From Flavobacteriaceae bacterium (GTDB lineage: Bacteria; Bacteroidota; Bacteroidia; Flavobacteriales; Flavobacteriaceae), in assembly GCA_018657955.1 (NCBI GenBank), contig JABHWD010000020.1, positions 256,891-320,890 on the forward strand: a DNA stretch of 64,000 bases, in the 5' to 3' direction. Both the position numbers and the translations under genes were made by a program. Below the pieces are notes generated by a model, which searched no databases, was not told the DNA's origin, and worked only from the letters and a program-made list of their open reading frames with translations. Of the stretch, positions 45,758 to 55,228 are shown in pieces (within the stretch, counting starts at the first letter, position 1; every line of letters begins with the position of its first letter).

Positions 45758-46633
45758 ATGAAAAAAACCCTACCTGTTTTAATCGCTTTTATTTTTTTTG
45801 CAACTAATACCATATTTGCACAATACACTGAAACAATAAATTCTAACAGACCTGGAGATTCTCAAAGCGCTTTTTCAGTTGGATCAAGTGTAATTCAAAT
45901 AGAAACTGGAGCATATTTCTTAAATGAGAAGCACGAATTGTTAGACAATAAAGTTAAAGGAGTAGGATTAAACTTTACCCTTAGATATGGGCTTATTCTT
46001 GAAGAATTAGAGCTACAAGTTAGTGGTGTTTATCAAAATGATAAATACACTGACATGAGATCAACTATAGATGCTGAATACAATAGAAGTAATTTTAAAA
46101 AATTCAAAATTGGAGCTAAATATTTACTATATGATCCCTATAAAAATAGAGATGATAGTCCAAATTTATATAGTTATTGGGCCAATAATAAATTTAAATG
46201 GAATTCTCTTATTCCGGCAGTTTCAGTATACGCAGGAATAAATATTGATGGAGAAAACAACCCTTACACTGCGCCTGGAATAAAAGGAGTTAGTCCTTCC
46301 TTTACAATAGCTACTCAAAACAATTTTAATAATAATTTTGTGCTTATAACTAATTTAATTCTTGAGAGGATTGGAACAAATCAAAATGACTTTGAATATA
46401 TAGTAACCCTTACTCATGCCTTTAATAATCAATGGGTTAGTTTTATTGAGACTCATGGAATAAATAGTGAATTTTATGCTGAAGATATGTTAAAATTTGG
46501 TGCTGCATATCTTAGTAATGAAAATTTACAACTTGATACATCATTAATAATTAATTTTAAGAACACCCCAAAAATATTTTATATTAATTTTGGAGGAAGC
46601 TATAGATTTGATTTACATAAAGACAAAGAATGA
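45758..46633 (+). CDS. Secreted beta-barrel 'transporter'-family protein
   Basis: 291 residues. Signal peptide about 1-22 (cleaved near FAQ-Y). The mature part starts TETINSNRPGDSQSAFSVG and continues with alternating amphipathic strands (FTLRYGLILEELELQVSGVY, FSSLIPAVSVYAGINIDG-like segments, ending FGGSYRFDL), as in the MetA-pathway or 'transporter' outer-membrane family of Bacteroidota. An outer-membrane barrel is likely; substrate unknown. It overlaps the GNAT gene by 4 bases (ATGA), so they share an mRNA. Confidence 0.75.
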   Translation: MKKTLPVLIAFIFFATNTIFAQYTETINSNRPGDSQSAFSVGSSVIQIETGAYFLNEKHELLDNKVKGVGLNFTLRYGLILEELELQVSGVYQNDKYTDMRSTIDAEYNRSNFKKFKIGAKYLLYDPYKNRDDSPNLYSYWANNKFKWNSLIPAVSVYAGINIDGENNPYTAPGIKGVSPSFTIATQNNFNNNFVLITNLILERIGTNQNDFEYIVTLTHAFNNQWVSFIETHGINSEFYAEDMLKFGAAYLSNENLQLDTSLIINFKNTPKIFYINFGGSYRFDLHKDKE

Positions 46634-47751
46634 TAGAAATAAAAGAAATAAAAAATGATTCAGATTTAAAAAAATTTGTAACATTTCCATTTAAGTTATA
46701 CAAAAATTCCAAATATTGGATTCCTCCTATCATAAGTGAAGAAATGAATAATTTTAAATCTGATATTAATCCTTCACTAAAAGATTCATCTATCTCATTA
46801 TTCATAGCTATTAAAGACAATGAAGTGGTCGGAAGGATAGCTGCAATAATTAATTGGGTTGAAATCAATAATTATAAAGTAAGAAAAATTCGTTTTGGAT
46901 GGTTTGATGTTATTAATGACATAAATGTAACTAAACTCCTAATCAATAGAATAAAAGAAATTGGTAAAGCAAATAAGCTAGAATATATGGAGGGACCTAT
47001 GGGGTTCTCAAATTTAGATAAAGTTGGAGTTCTTACAGATGGGTTTGATAAAATAGGGACAATGGTTACATGGTATAATCACCCCTATTATTCGTCACAT
47101 TTTGAAAAACTTAATTTTAAAATAGAAAAACAATATGCAGAAAAGCAATTTTCCTTTAAAAATATTGACAAAGACTATTATTACAGGATGAGTAAAATAA
47201 TTCAAAAAAGATATGATTTTAAGGCTGTTAATTTCGATAAAATTGAAGATGTTTTAAATAATATGAATGAAATGTTTGACTTATTCAATAGAAGCTATTC
47301 CTCTTTATCCTCATTTATTGAAATAAATGATATTCAAAAAGAATATATGAAGAATAAATACGTAAGATTTATGAATCCAAAATTTATTACGTTTGTTCTC
47401 GATAAAAATAATGATATTATAGGTTTTGCTGTAATAATGCCTTCTTACGCTAAAGCATTACAAAAAATGAAAGGAAAACTATACCCTTTTGGATTCCTTC
47501 ATTTAATTAATGCTAAGAAATATGTTAAAAATGTAATTCTATATCTAATTGGAGTACATCCTGACCATCAAAATAAAGGGGTGACAGCTATTCTATTTAG
47601 TTCTCTAATACAAAACTTAAAAGAAAAAAATATTGAGGATTGTCTTAGAACTCCAGAGTTAATTGAGAATGAATCAGTAGATAAAATTTGGAAAAATTTT
47701 AATCCTACTTTAAGAAAAAAAAGATGTACTTACAAAAAAGATCTTAATTAA
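46630..47751 (+). CDS. GNAT-family acyltransferase, candidate lipid N-acyltransferase
   Basis: 373 residues, long for a GNAT. FVTFPFKLYKNSKYWIPPI at the N-terminus, YMEGPMGFSNLDKVGVLTDGF in the middle and the acetyl-CoA loop region LIGVHPDHQNKGVTAILFSSL at about 310 identify the superfamily. GNAT-type proteins of this size act as bacterial ceramide-type N-acyltransferases in some species; its convergent position, 3 bases from an alpha-oxoamine synthase, makes an N-acyl transfer role in sphingo- or sulfonolipid synthesis an inference worth testing. Overlap with the barrel gene suggests co-expression. Confidence 0.75.
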   Translation: MIEIKEIKNDSDLKKFVTFPFKLYKNSKYWIPPIISEEMNNFKSDINPSLKDSSISLFIAIKDNEVVGRIAAIINWVEINNYKVRKIRFGWFDVINDINVTKLLINRIKEIGKANKLEYMEGPMGFSNLDKVGVLTDGFDKIGTMVTWYNHPYYSSHFEKLNFKIEKQYAEKQFSFKNIDKDYYYRMSKIIQKRYDFKAVNFDKIEDVLNNMNEMFDLFNRSYSSLSSFIEINDIQKEYMKNKYVRFMNPKFITFVLDKNNDIIGFAVIMPSYAKALQKMKGKLYPFGFLHLINAKKYVKNVILYLIGVHPDHQNKGVTAILFSSLIQNLKEKNIEDCLRTPELIENESVDKIWKNFNPTLRKKRCTYKKDLN

Positions 47752-47754
47752 GAA

Positions 47755-49002
47755 CTATATCTTATGATTTTCAGATAATTTTTTATATATACCAGAATCA
47801 AGGCGATCTGCTATAATAGAAAAAGCCTCTAACGTGTCTTGAATATCTTTAGAATTATGAGATGCCGTTGGGATTAATCGCAACAAGATTACTCCCTTTG
47901 GTACCACTGGATAAATAACAATTGAACAGAAAATAAGATGATTTTCTCTTAAATCCTTAACTAATGCCATGGCTTCTGGCATATCCCCTTTTAAATAAAC
48001 TGGAGTAACACAACTTTGAGTGGAGCCTATATTAAAACCTCTTTGTTTTAAGCCTGATTGTAATTCATTTACATTTTCCCATAATTTATTCTTAATTTCA
48101 GGCATAGATCTTAATATTTCTAACCTTTTTAGTATACCTACTACCAATTGAATTTGAAGAGATTTGGCAAAAACCTGAGATCTCATATTATATTTTAGGT
48201 AATCTATTACTTCCTTTTTAGATGAAATAAAGGCACCTGTACTAGCTAAAGCTTTTGCAAAAGTTGCGAAATAAACATCTATTTTATCTTGAACGCCTTG
48301 CTCTTCACCAGCTCCTGCCCCAGTAGCTCCTAAAGTTCCAAAACCATGAGCATCATCTACTAATAATCTAAAGTTATATTTATCTTTTAAATCTGTAATT
48401 TCTTTTAACCTGCCTTGCTCACCTCTCATACCAAAGACTCCTTCTGAAATAACTAAAACACCTCCACCAGTATGTGCTGTTATTTTTGAAGCTCTATTAA
48501 GATTTTTTTCTAAACTAGATATATCATTATGCTTATAAGTAAACCTCTTTCCAAGATGTAATCGAACACCATCAACTATACACGCATGAGAATCCATGTC
48601 GTATACTACTACATCATTTTTTCCTAACAATGAGTCTATGGTTGAAAGTATGCCTTGATAACCAAAGTTTAATACATATGCAGATTCTTTATTAGAAAAT
48701 TCTGCTAATTCTTTTTCTAATTTTTCATGTAATAAAGTATGACCAGACATTAATCTTGCACCCATTGGATAAGCAGATCCATATAATTTTGCTGCTTCAG
48801 CATCTGTTTTCCTTATATCAGGATGATTAGCTAATCCTAAGTAATCATTGACACTCCATGTTATAACTTCTTTACCCTGAAACTTCATTCTATTTGAAAT
48901 TTCACCTTCAAGTTTTGGGAAAGCAAAATAGCCTTCAACAACATTAGCCCATTTACCTAATGGACTTTTATCATTATACATTTTTTCAAAAAGATCTTTC
49001 AT
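47755..49002 (-). CDS. Alpha-oxoamine synthase (PLP), candidate lipid-forming acyltransferase
   Basis: 415 residues. PLP-binding Lys250 lies in FATFAKALAST, the cofactor-stacking His in YDMDSHAC, and DDAHGFG (216-222) supplies the aspartate. The family condenses an amino acid with an acyl thioester and includes serine palmitoyltransferase, KBL, BioF and the cysteate acyltransferase that makes 3-keto-capnine in Flavobacterium. No bio or tdh genes are near. Its close upstream partner is a cysteine-synthase-like enzyme, which favours sulfonolipid synthesis; serine palmitoyltransferase is the main alternative. The gap between the two is 23 bases. Confidence 0.8.
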   Translation of the reverse strand: MKDLFEKMYNDKSPLGKWANVVEGYFAFPKLEGEISNRMKFQGKEVITWSVNDYLGLANHPDIRKTDAEAAKLYGSAYPMGARLMSGHTLLHEKLEKELAEFSNKESAYVLNFGYQGILSTIDSLLGKNDVVVYDMDSHACIVDGVRLHLGKRFTYKHNDISSLEKNLNRASKITAHTGGGVLVISEGVFGMRGEQGRLKEITDLKDKYNFRLLVDDAHGFGTLGATGAGAGEEQGVQDKIDVYFATFAKALASTGAFISSKKEVIDYLKYNMRSQVFAKSLQIQLVVGILKRLEILRSMPEIKNKLWENVNELQSGLKQRGFNIGSTQSCVTPVYLKGDMPEAMALVKDLRENHLIFCSIVIYPVVPKGVILLRLIPTASHNSKDIQDTLEAFSIIADRLDSGIYKKLSENHKI

Positions 49003-49025
49003 TAATTATTTTATAAAATATTTCT

Positions 49026-50066
49026 TTATTTAACAAACTGGATGCTCTTTAATGTAGTCTCATGTTCTGAATCAAAAAACCCTTGTTTTTCCATCCATTG
49101 ATCGCTATATATTTTACTTAAATATCTTGATCCATGATCTGGGAAAATAACAACAATTTTATCATCTTTTTTAAATTCTCCTGACTTATTTAATTGTTTA
49201 ATGGCTTGAAATGCAGCTCCACTAGTATAACCCACAAAAATTCCTTCAACTTTTACTATTTCACGAGCTGAATGGGCGCTTTCCTCATCATTTACTTTAA
49301 TATATTTATCTATTAAAGTAAAATCTGTTACTGATGGAATTAGATTTTTACCTAATCCTTCAATTCTATATGGAAAAATTTCATTCTCATCAAATTCTCC
49401 AGTTTCATGATACTTCTTTAAAACTGACCCGTGAGCATCAACTCCTATTATTTTAATCTTTGAGTTTTTTTCTTTTAGATATCTAGCTGTTCCTGATATA
49501 GTTCCTCCTGTACCGCTACAAGCAATTAAATGTGTTATTTTTCCATCAGTTTGATTCCAAATTTCTGGTCCAGTTGTTTTATAATGAGCTTCTGAATTTA
49601 AACTATTAAAATATTGGTTTATATAAATAGAACCTTTAATCTCATTGTGTACTCTTTTAGCAACGCTATAGTAAGATCTTGGATCATCTGCTGAAACATT
49701 AGCAGGACAAATAAACACCTTTGCCCCCATTGCTTTTAGCATATCTATTTTATCTTGTGATGATTTTGAACTAACAGCCAATATACATTCATATCCTTTA
49801 ATTATAGAAACCATAGAAATACTAAATCCAGTATTTCCTGATGTTGTCTCAATTATAGTATTTCCTGGCTTTAAAACACCTCTTCTCTCTGCTTCTTCAA
49901 TTATGTATAATGCTATTCTGTCTTTAGTTGAATGCCCAGGGTTAAATCCTTCTAATTTTGCTAAATATTCGCCTTTATATTTAGCCGTAATTTTATTCAG
50001 CTTAACCATAGGTGTTTGACCTATAAGTCCTAATATATTATTTGCAACTTTATTGCTTTTAGCCAT
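49026..50066 (-). CDS. Cysteine-synthase/CBS-family PLP enzyme, candidate cysteate synthase
   Basis: 346 residues. The PLP lysine is Lys48 in [13 protein letters not shown]; the usual PGGSVKDR reads PGHSTKDR, closer to cystathionine beta-synthase. [11 protein letters not shown] binds substrate and [13 protein letters not shown] the phosphate. A C-terminal extension of about 30 residues ([12 protein letters not shown]) has no CBS domain. It should replace a beta-substituent of an activated serine. With an alpha-oxoamine synthase next in the operon, making cysteate from phosphoserine or a similar substrate and sulfite is plausible; cysteine or cystathionine synthesis cannot be excluded. Confidence 0.8.
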   Translation of the reverse strand: MAKSNKVANNILGLIGQTPMVKLNKITAKYKGEYLAKLEGFNPGHSTKDRIALYIIEEAERRGVLKPGNTIIETTSGNTGFSISMVSIIKGYECILAVSSKSSQDKIDMLKAMGAKVFICPANVSADDPRSYYSVAKRVHNEIKGSIYINQYFNSLNSEAHYKTTGPEIWNQTDGKITHLIACSGTGGTISGTARYLKEKNSKIKIIGVDAHGSVLKKYHETGEFDENEIFPYRIEGLGKNLIPSVTDFTLIDKYIKVNDEESAHSAREIVKVEGIFVGYTSGAAFQAIKQLNKSGEFKKDDKIVVIFPDHGSRYLSKIYSDQWMEKQGFFDSEHETTLKSIQFVK

Positions 50067-50163
50067 AATAAAAGTTTAAAATCTAATAGTTTTTAAAGAA
50101 ATGCAAAATTAGTGTTTTTTTTATTATTTGTCAATTTTATCTAATCGAAACAAGAAGGTTATA

Positions 50164-51195
50164 TTAAATTTTAATACTATTAATTTTAGTTAATAGATAA
50201 TCATGTTTTTCTTTTGTATAATCTAAATGTGTCACAATTCTAATCTTATTTATTCCCATAGAATACCAATCGAAAGAGATATTTAGTTTTTTAAAAACAT
50301 CTACAATTGTATTTTTTTTAATTTTTTTATCAATTTCAAAGACTATTATGTTTGTTTCTACCTCTTCTACCTTATTAACAAAAGAAAGATTAACTAACTC
50401 CTTTCCTATTTCTTTTGCTTTTATATGATCTTCTTTAAGTCTTTTAATGTTATTATCTAAAGCAAAAATAGAAGCAGCAGCTAAATAGCCAGATTGTCTC
50501 ATAGCTCCCCCCAAAATTTTTCTAATTCTAATTGCTTTTTTCATTATCTGATTTCTTCCTATTAAAGCGGAACCTATTGGGCATCCAAGTCCTTTGCTGA
50601 AACAAACTGAAATTGTATCAAAAATATCTCCATATTCTAAAGGATTTTCTTCTTTTTTGACCAATGCATTCCATATTCTAGCTCCATCAAGATGTAGCCC
50701 TAAATTATTTTCTTTACAGATCTTTTTTATATTTTTAATCTCATTCATATCCCAACAAGCTCCACCGCCTTTATTCGTTGTATTCTCTATAGTAACTAAA
50801 GAAGATAATGGACTGTGATAAAATTCTTTAGGATTGATTGATTCTAGAAGTTGATTGCTATTAAACATGCCTCTATTTCCATTAATTAATTTAAAAGAAA
50901 CTCCACTGTTAAATGCTCCTCCCCCTCCTTCATAATTAAAAACATGAGAATATTTATCACATATTACTTGATCACCAGGATTAGTGTGTAATTTAATAGC
51001 AGTTTGATTTGCCATTGTTCCTGATGGAAAAAACATTGCCATATCCATTCCAAACATAACTGCTAGCTTTTTTTCTAATTCTCTTACAGTAGGATCTTCA
51101 CCATACACATCATCTCCAACTTTGGCAGAAAGGATTGCACTAAGCATTTCTTTCGATGGGATTGTAATAGTATCACTTCTTAAATCTACATGCAT
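50164..51195 (-). CDS. Low-specificity L-threonine aldolase
   Basis: 343 residues. DLRSDTITIPSKEM at the N-terminus, GDDVYGEDPTVRELE, FFPSGTMANQ, a LHLDGARIWNA block and the PLP lysine in SVCFSKGLGCPIGS are the family pattern. It cleaves threonine or allo-threonine to glycine and acetaldehyde. It begins 4 bases after the metalloprotease gene ends, so they may be one transcript, though the roles are unrelated. Confidence 0.94.
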   Translation of the reverse strand: MHVDLRSDTITIPSKEMLSAILSAKVGDDVYGEDPTVRELEKKLAVMFGMDMAMFFPSGTMANQTAIKLHTNPGDQVICDKYSHVFNYEGGGGAFNSGVSFKLINGNRGMFNSNQLLESINPKEFYHSPLSSLVTIENTTNKGGGACWDMNEIKNIKKICKENNLGLHLDGARIWNALVKKEENPLEYGDIFDTISVCFSKGLGCPIGSALIGRNQIMKKAIRIRKILGGAMRQSGYLAAASIFALDNNIKRLKEDHIKAKEIGKELVNLSFVNKVEEVETNIIVFEIDKKIKKNTIVDVFKKLNISFDWYSMGINKIRIVTHLDYTKEKHDYLLTKINSIKI

Positions 51196-51199
51196 AAAA

Positions 51200-53602
51200 C
51201 TAATTTATATAACTACATTCACTAGAACCAATTGGTGATCCATCCGGAATTTTCAGTGACTTAGGCATTACATACTTTTCAGGATTTGATTTAAAATTCT
51301 TAATTAAATTCTTATAGTATGAGTTATAGGTAAAATCCTTATAAGCTTTTGATGATAACAGCTTCTCTATACTGTCTATAGCCTTACTCGCTGCATCTTT
51401 TACCTGAAAAAGACAATCATTTGAAACTACTAAATTCATTAAATATTTCAAAGCTTTATGATTTACTGTCTGTTGAATTTCATTTATATATAAGTTCTCA
51501 TTATTAACCTTAAATGTATAAGAAATCAATCTATCAAATACTTCTGATATACTAAGTGATAAATTATTTAATGATTTCTGAAGAATTAATCTATTCATTC
51601 TCTCAGGATTAAAGAGTAAGGAAAACGTCATTTCACTAGCTGTAGAAGCTATGCTTATAGGGTCGAATTGTACACCCATATTTGATTTAAAAGACTCTCT
51701 TGATCTAGGATAGCCAAAGGCTCTAGGAGGAAAAAGATCTAACTTGTTCTTTGGGATTGCTAAGAAATCCGCTTTTACAGTTTTTAAAACAGAATTTAAA
51801 GCGTTTTTTTGTTCTAAGTAATTAATTTCTTTAACAGTAGTCTGATTATCTCCTCTTGTTGCATAATTATACTCTAAACCACCTATAAGCTTAACAGCTG
51901 CTTCAGTTTGATATCTATGTAGGAAGTATAGTGGAACAAAAACATCTTCTAGAACAGAAAAGGGCTGATTTTTTCTAATATTATATTCTGAAAAATTTGA
52001 AATAGCCTTATTTCTAACTTTAATTATATCCTCTAAACCAACAGAAGCACTTTCACCATTATCCCATAGATGTCCTAGAGAATGTGCTCCACCAATTGCT
52101 CTTGCATCGCTATCACTTATAAATCTTAGGCCACTACTATATGCATCATCCAATATCTTATTTAATGTCTCCTTTTCATCAATACTTTCATTAAAATCTG
52201 AATAGCTATAAGCTACTGTAATCTTATCCCATTCTCCAATGCCTGTGTCATAGGCATTATCAAGATTTATCTTGTTGTTTTCTATAGAAATAAGTGGATG
52301 TGGGTAATCCATAACAGAGGCCCTATCTTTTGTGCTAGCTGCAAAATTATGAACAAATCCAAGGGTATGCCCTACTTCATGAGCACTCAGCTGTCTAATT
52401 CTTGCCAAAGCCATTTCTAACATAGGATTATGATTATTACCTTCTAAGTAAGGCTGATTTAATAATGCTTGAGCTATTGAAAAATCTTGTCTTATCCTTA
52501 AGCTACCAAGACTTACATGTCCTTTAATAATTTCTCCTGTTCTTGGATCAATAACACTTGATCCATAACTCCATCCTCTAGTCGATCTATGAACCCATTG
52601 AATCACATTATATCTGCAATCCATTAGATCAGCATCTTCTGGTAAAATTTTAACTTGAAATGCATTTTTAAAACCAATAGCCTCGTAAGCTTGATTCCAC
52701 CAAGAAGCTCCTTCTAATAAAGCAGATTTTATAGGCTCTGGTGTTCCAGGATCTAAATAATAAATAATTGGTTCTTTAGCTTCACTGTAATTTGCAGTAG
52801 CATCTTTTTTCTCTAATCTATGTCTTGTTATAAATCTTTTAACAATAGGTTCATATACTGGAGTAGCATAATCCATAAATGAAATTGAAATAGCACCACT
52901 TCTTGTGTCAAATTCTCTAGGCTTGTAGTTACTATCAGGTAATTTGATAAAGGAATGATGTTGAATAACAGAAATCAAGTTTGGATCAGGAGTAACACTT
53001 GAAATCAATCTTCCTTTTGCCTCTCCAGAAAATGTTAACAAAGCTTCGAATTCCACATTTTCTGGAAAAGCTTTTGTTCTTTCTAATTCAATAGCACTTT
53101 TACTCTTATCTACCTTGTATGTTCCTTGTTTTGAATTTTTAAGTCTTTTTGCAACTCCGTGTCTGTCTTCCATAAGAAATGCAGTAAAATCTATTATGTA
53201 CTTATTCTCCTGTTCCTCTACTATTTTAAATCCATAAATAACTGACTTTGCAAAGGCTTGTTCCACACTTCTTTTTTCTAATTCATTATCTGAAATGGCT
53301 CTATAGCTTAAATTTGGCTGAATAAGGAGAATTTTATCACCATATTTTGAGAATTTAACTAATCGCTCATTTCCTAGCTGTCCCCTGTCTAGCCCTATAT
53401 CATTAGAGCCAACTCCCGAGGAGAGTGAACTAATGTATAGGAATTCTTTTTCTAGCTCATTTACTTCTAAATAAATCTTATCAGATGAGTCATCATAATA
53501 GAAGTTAAAAAATCCATTATAAGCCTCAAAATCTTTAGTAATAGATTGAGAGAAACTAATACTAAACCATAAGAGAAATAGTGTTTTAAATAATAATTTC
53601 AT
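51200..53602 (-). CDS. Secreted zinc metalloprotease (DUF5117/DUF4953 type)
   Basis: 800 residues. Signal peptide about 1-18 (FSISFSQS). The zinc motif HEVGHTLGFVH lies near residue 404, in the extended HExxHxxGxxH form of metzincins, and SVMDYPHP after it may be the Met-turn. YLDPGTPEPIKSALLEGASWWNQAYEAIGFKNAF precedes it, as in the Bacteroidota family known by the DUF5117 and DUF4953 labels. The N-terminal third is beta-rich. It likely digests proteins or peptides at the cell surface. Confidence 0.92.
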   Translation of the reverse strand: MKLLFKTLFLLWFSISFSQSITKDFEAYNGFFNFYYDDSSDKIYLEVNELEKEFLYISSLSSGVGSNDIGLDRGQLGNERLVKFSKYGDKILLIQPNLSYRAISDNELEKRSVEQAFAKSVIYGFKIVEEQENKYIIDFTAFLMEDRHGVAKRLKNSKQGTYKVDKSKSAIELERTKAFPENVEFEALLTFSGEAKGRLISSVTPDPNLISVIQHHSFIKLPDSNYKPREFDTRSGAISISFMDYATPVYEPIVKRFITRHRLEKKDATANYSEAKEPIIYYLDPGTPEPIKSALLEGASWWNQAYEAIGFKNAFQVKILPEDADLMDCRYNVIQWVHRSTRGWSYGSSVIDPRTGEIIKGHVSLGSLRIRQDFSIAQALLNQPYLEGNNHNPMLEMALARIRQLSAHEVGHTLGFVHNFAASTKDRASVMDYPHPLISIENNKINLDNAYDTGIGEWDKITVAYSYSDFNESIDEKETLNKILDDAYSSGLRFISDSDARAIGGAHSLGHLWDNGESASVGLEDIIKVRNKAISNFSEYNIRKNQPFSVLEDVFVPLYFLHRYQTEAAVKLIGGLEYNYATRGDNQTTVKEINYLEQKNALNSVLKTVKADFLAIPKNKLDLFPPRAFGYPRSRESFKSNMGVQFDPISIASTASEMTFSLLFNPERMNRLILQKSLNNLSLSISEVFDRLISYTFKVNNENLYINEIQQTVNHKALKYLMNLVVSNDCLFQVKDAASKAIDSIEKLLSSKAYKDFTYNSYYKNLIKNFKSNPEKYVMPKSLKIPDGSPIGSSECSYIN

Positions 53603-53676
53603 AAGTATATTAATTTAGTTAAATCTACATAAAATATATTTTTTAAAAAAAACAATCTAACTAAATTAATATGCAT

Positions 53677-53684
53677 TAAATTTG
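53677..53684 (+). promoter_or_regulatory. Candidate -7 element of the prfB promoter
   Basis: TAAATTTG fits TAnnTTTG and ends 17 bases before the prfB ATG, in the 99-base gap divergent to the metalloprotease gene. No convincing -33 TTG is present. Confidence 0.35.
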
Positions 53685-53701
53685 TAATAAACATATCTAA
53701 T

Positions 53702-54785
53702 ATGATTACTTCTGAACAATTCAAAGAACTTAAAGAGCGTCTGGATGCGTTAAGGAGGTATCTTTGACATTGATGTTAAAATTTCTCAATTAAAATTAGA
53801 AGAAGAAAAAACACATCATCCCGAATTTTGGAATGACCCAAAATCTGCAGAAAGAGATCTTAAAAAAATTACGTTTGTTAAAAAGTGGGTTACTGATTTT
53901 AATAATGCTGAAAACAAAGTTAATGACCTGGAAGTTTTAATGGATTTTTATAAATCTGGTGAATCCACGGAAACTGAGATAGATGAATTATATTCTAAAT
54001 CAAAGGAGCTGATTGAAGAATTAGAATTTAAGAACATGTTGTCAGACAAAATAGATAGTATGGATGCTATTTTGCAAATTACAGCTGGTGCAGGGGGTAC
54101 TGAAAGTTGTGATTGGGCTCAAATGTTGATGAGAATGTACACAATGTACTGTGAGAAAAATAATTATTCAATATCTCAATTAAATATCCAAGATGGAGAC
54201 TCTGCTGGTATAAAAACTGTAACTCTTCAAATTGAAGGAAGTTTTGCTTTTGGATGGTTAAAAGGAGAAAATGGTGTACACAGATTAGTTAGAATATCAC
54301 CTTTTGATTCAAATGCCAAAAGACATACTAGTTTTGCTTCAGTATATGTTTATCCGTTAATAGATGATTCTATCAACATTGAAATTAATCCATCTGACAT
54401 ACAGATTACTACATCCAGATCTAGTGGTGCAGGAGGTCAAAGTGTAAATAAAATTGAAACAAAGGTACAGTTAGTGCATAGACCTACAGGAATTCAAATT
54501 TCATGCTCAGAGACTAGATCGCAACTTGACAATAAGGTTAGAGCAATGCAAATGCTTAAATCACAGTTATACGAAATTGAATTGAAAAAAAAGAACCAAA
54601 AACGTTCTGACATAGAATCAGAAAAGATGAAAATTGAATGGGGAAGTCAAATAAGAAATTATGTTATGCACCCCTATAAACTCGTAAAAGATGTAAGAAC
54701 TTCATATGAAAGCGGAAATATTGATAACGTATTAAATGGAGATATTGGCCCTTTTCTTAAAGCCTACTTAATGAAGAAAAAATAA
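53702..54785 (+). CDS. prfB: Peptide chain release factor 2, programmed +1 frameshift
   Basis: The gene starts at ATG 53702 ([14 protein letters not shown]), reads 21 codons to CTT 53762-53764, meets an in-frame TGA at 53765-53767, and continues after skipping T53765 as GAC ATT GAT. The joined product is about 360 residues, like other RF2 proteins. The stop-codon-reading SPF tripeptide is in [10 protein letters not shown] and the catalytic GGQ in [13 protein letters not shown]. It ends translation at UGA and UAA. The second part alone would begin only at 53940 and lack the N-terminal domain. arsC-like gene follows 5 bases after the stop. Confidence 0.96.
53753..53768 (+). promoter_or_regulatory. 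prfB programmed frameshift site
   Basis: AGGAGG TAT CTT TGA C. A Shine-Dalgarno-like AGGAGG (53753-53758) is three bases upstream of the slippery CTT, followed by the TGA that RF2 itself reads, the same arrangement as in E. coli prfB. Low RF2 favours the shift, so it is an autoregulatory switch. Confidence 0.92.
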
Positions 54786-54790
54786 AAAAT

Positions 54791-55132
54791 ATGATAAAGA
54801 TTTACCATAATTCAAGATGCAGAAAATCAAGAGAAGCATTAGATTTATTAAAATCTAATGAACTAGACTTTGATGTTGTTGAGTATTTAAAAGAAAAATT
54901 GACAAAAAATCAAATACAAGCATTAATCAATAAATTAGGCCTTAAACCTCTAGAACTCGTAAGGAAAAATGAAGCAATATGGAAAGAGAATTTTAAGAAT
55001 AAAGTGCTGACTAACAATGAGATAGTTGAAATCCTTTCAGAAAACCCTACATTAATTGAACGCCCTATTATCGAATTAGATAATAAAGCTGTTATTGGAA
55101 GACCTCCTGAAAATATTTTTAATTTAATCTAG
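54791..55132 (+). CDS. ArsC/Spx-family protein
   Basis: 113 residues. The active-site loop is HNSRCRKSREAL with Cys10; the normal arsenate reductase motif is CGTSR, here C-R-K-S-R. DVVEYLKEKLTKNQIQ, NPTLIERPIIELDNKAVIGRPPE with the conserved RP is present. It could reduce arsenate using glutathione or glutaredoxin, or be a YffB-like relative of unknown function. No ars genes are near; it follows prfB by 5 bases. Confidence 0.85.
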   Translation: MIKIYHNSRCRKSREALDLLKSNELDFDVVEYLKEKLTKNQIQALINKLGLKPLELVRKNEAIWKENFKNKVLTNNEIVEILSENPTLIERPIIELDNKAVIGRPPENIFNLI

Positions 55133-55195
55133 TCCAATCATATTATTTAACATATTTTTTTGTTTTTATTAACATGATAAACTTAAAAATAAAAC

Positions 55196-55203
55196 TACCT
55201 TTG
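55196..55203 (+). promoter_or_regulatory. Candidate -7 element before the TonB-type receptor gene
   Basis: TACCTTTG fits TAnnTTTG, 25 bases before the GTG start at 55229. No well spaced -33 TTG is seen. Confidence 0.35.
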
Positions 55204-55228
55204 TGACGAATCTAAAATTATACTGACG

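Noticed and set aside
53940-54785. prfB starting at ATG 53940
   Set aside because: The programmed frameshift site at 53753-53768 joins a normal N-terminal segment from ATG 53702 and gives the standard RF2 length.
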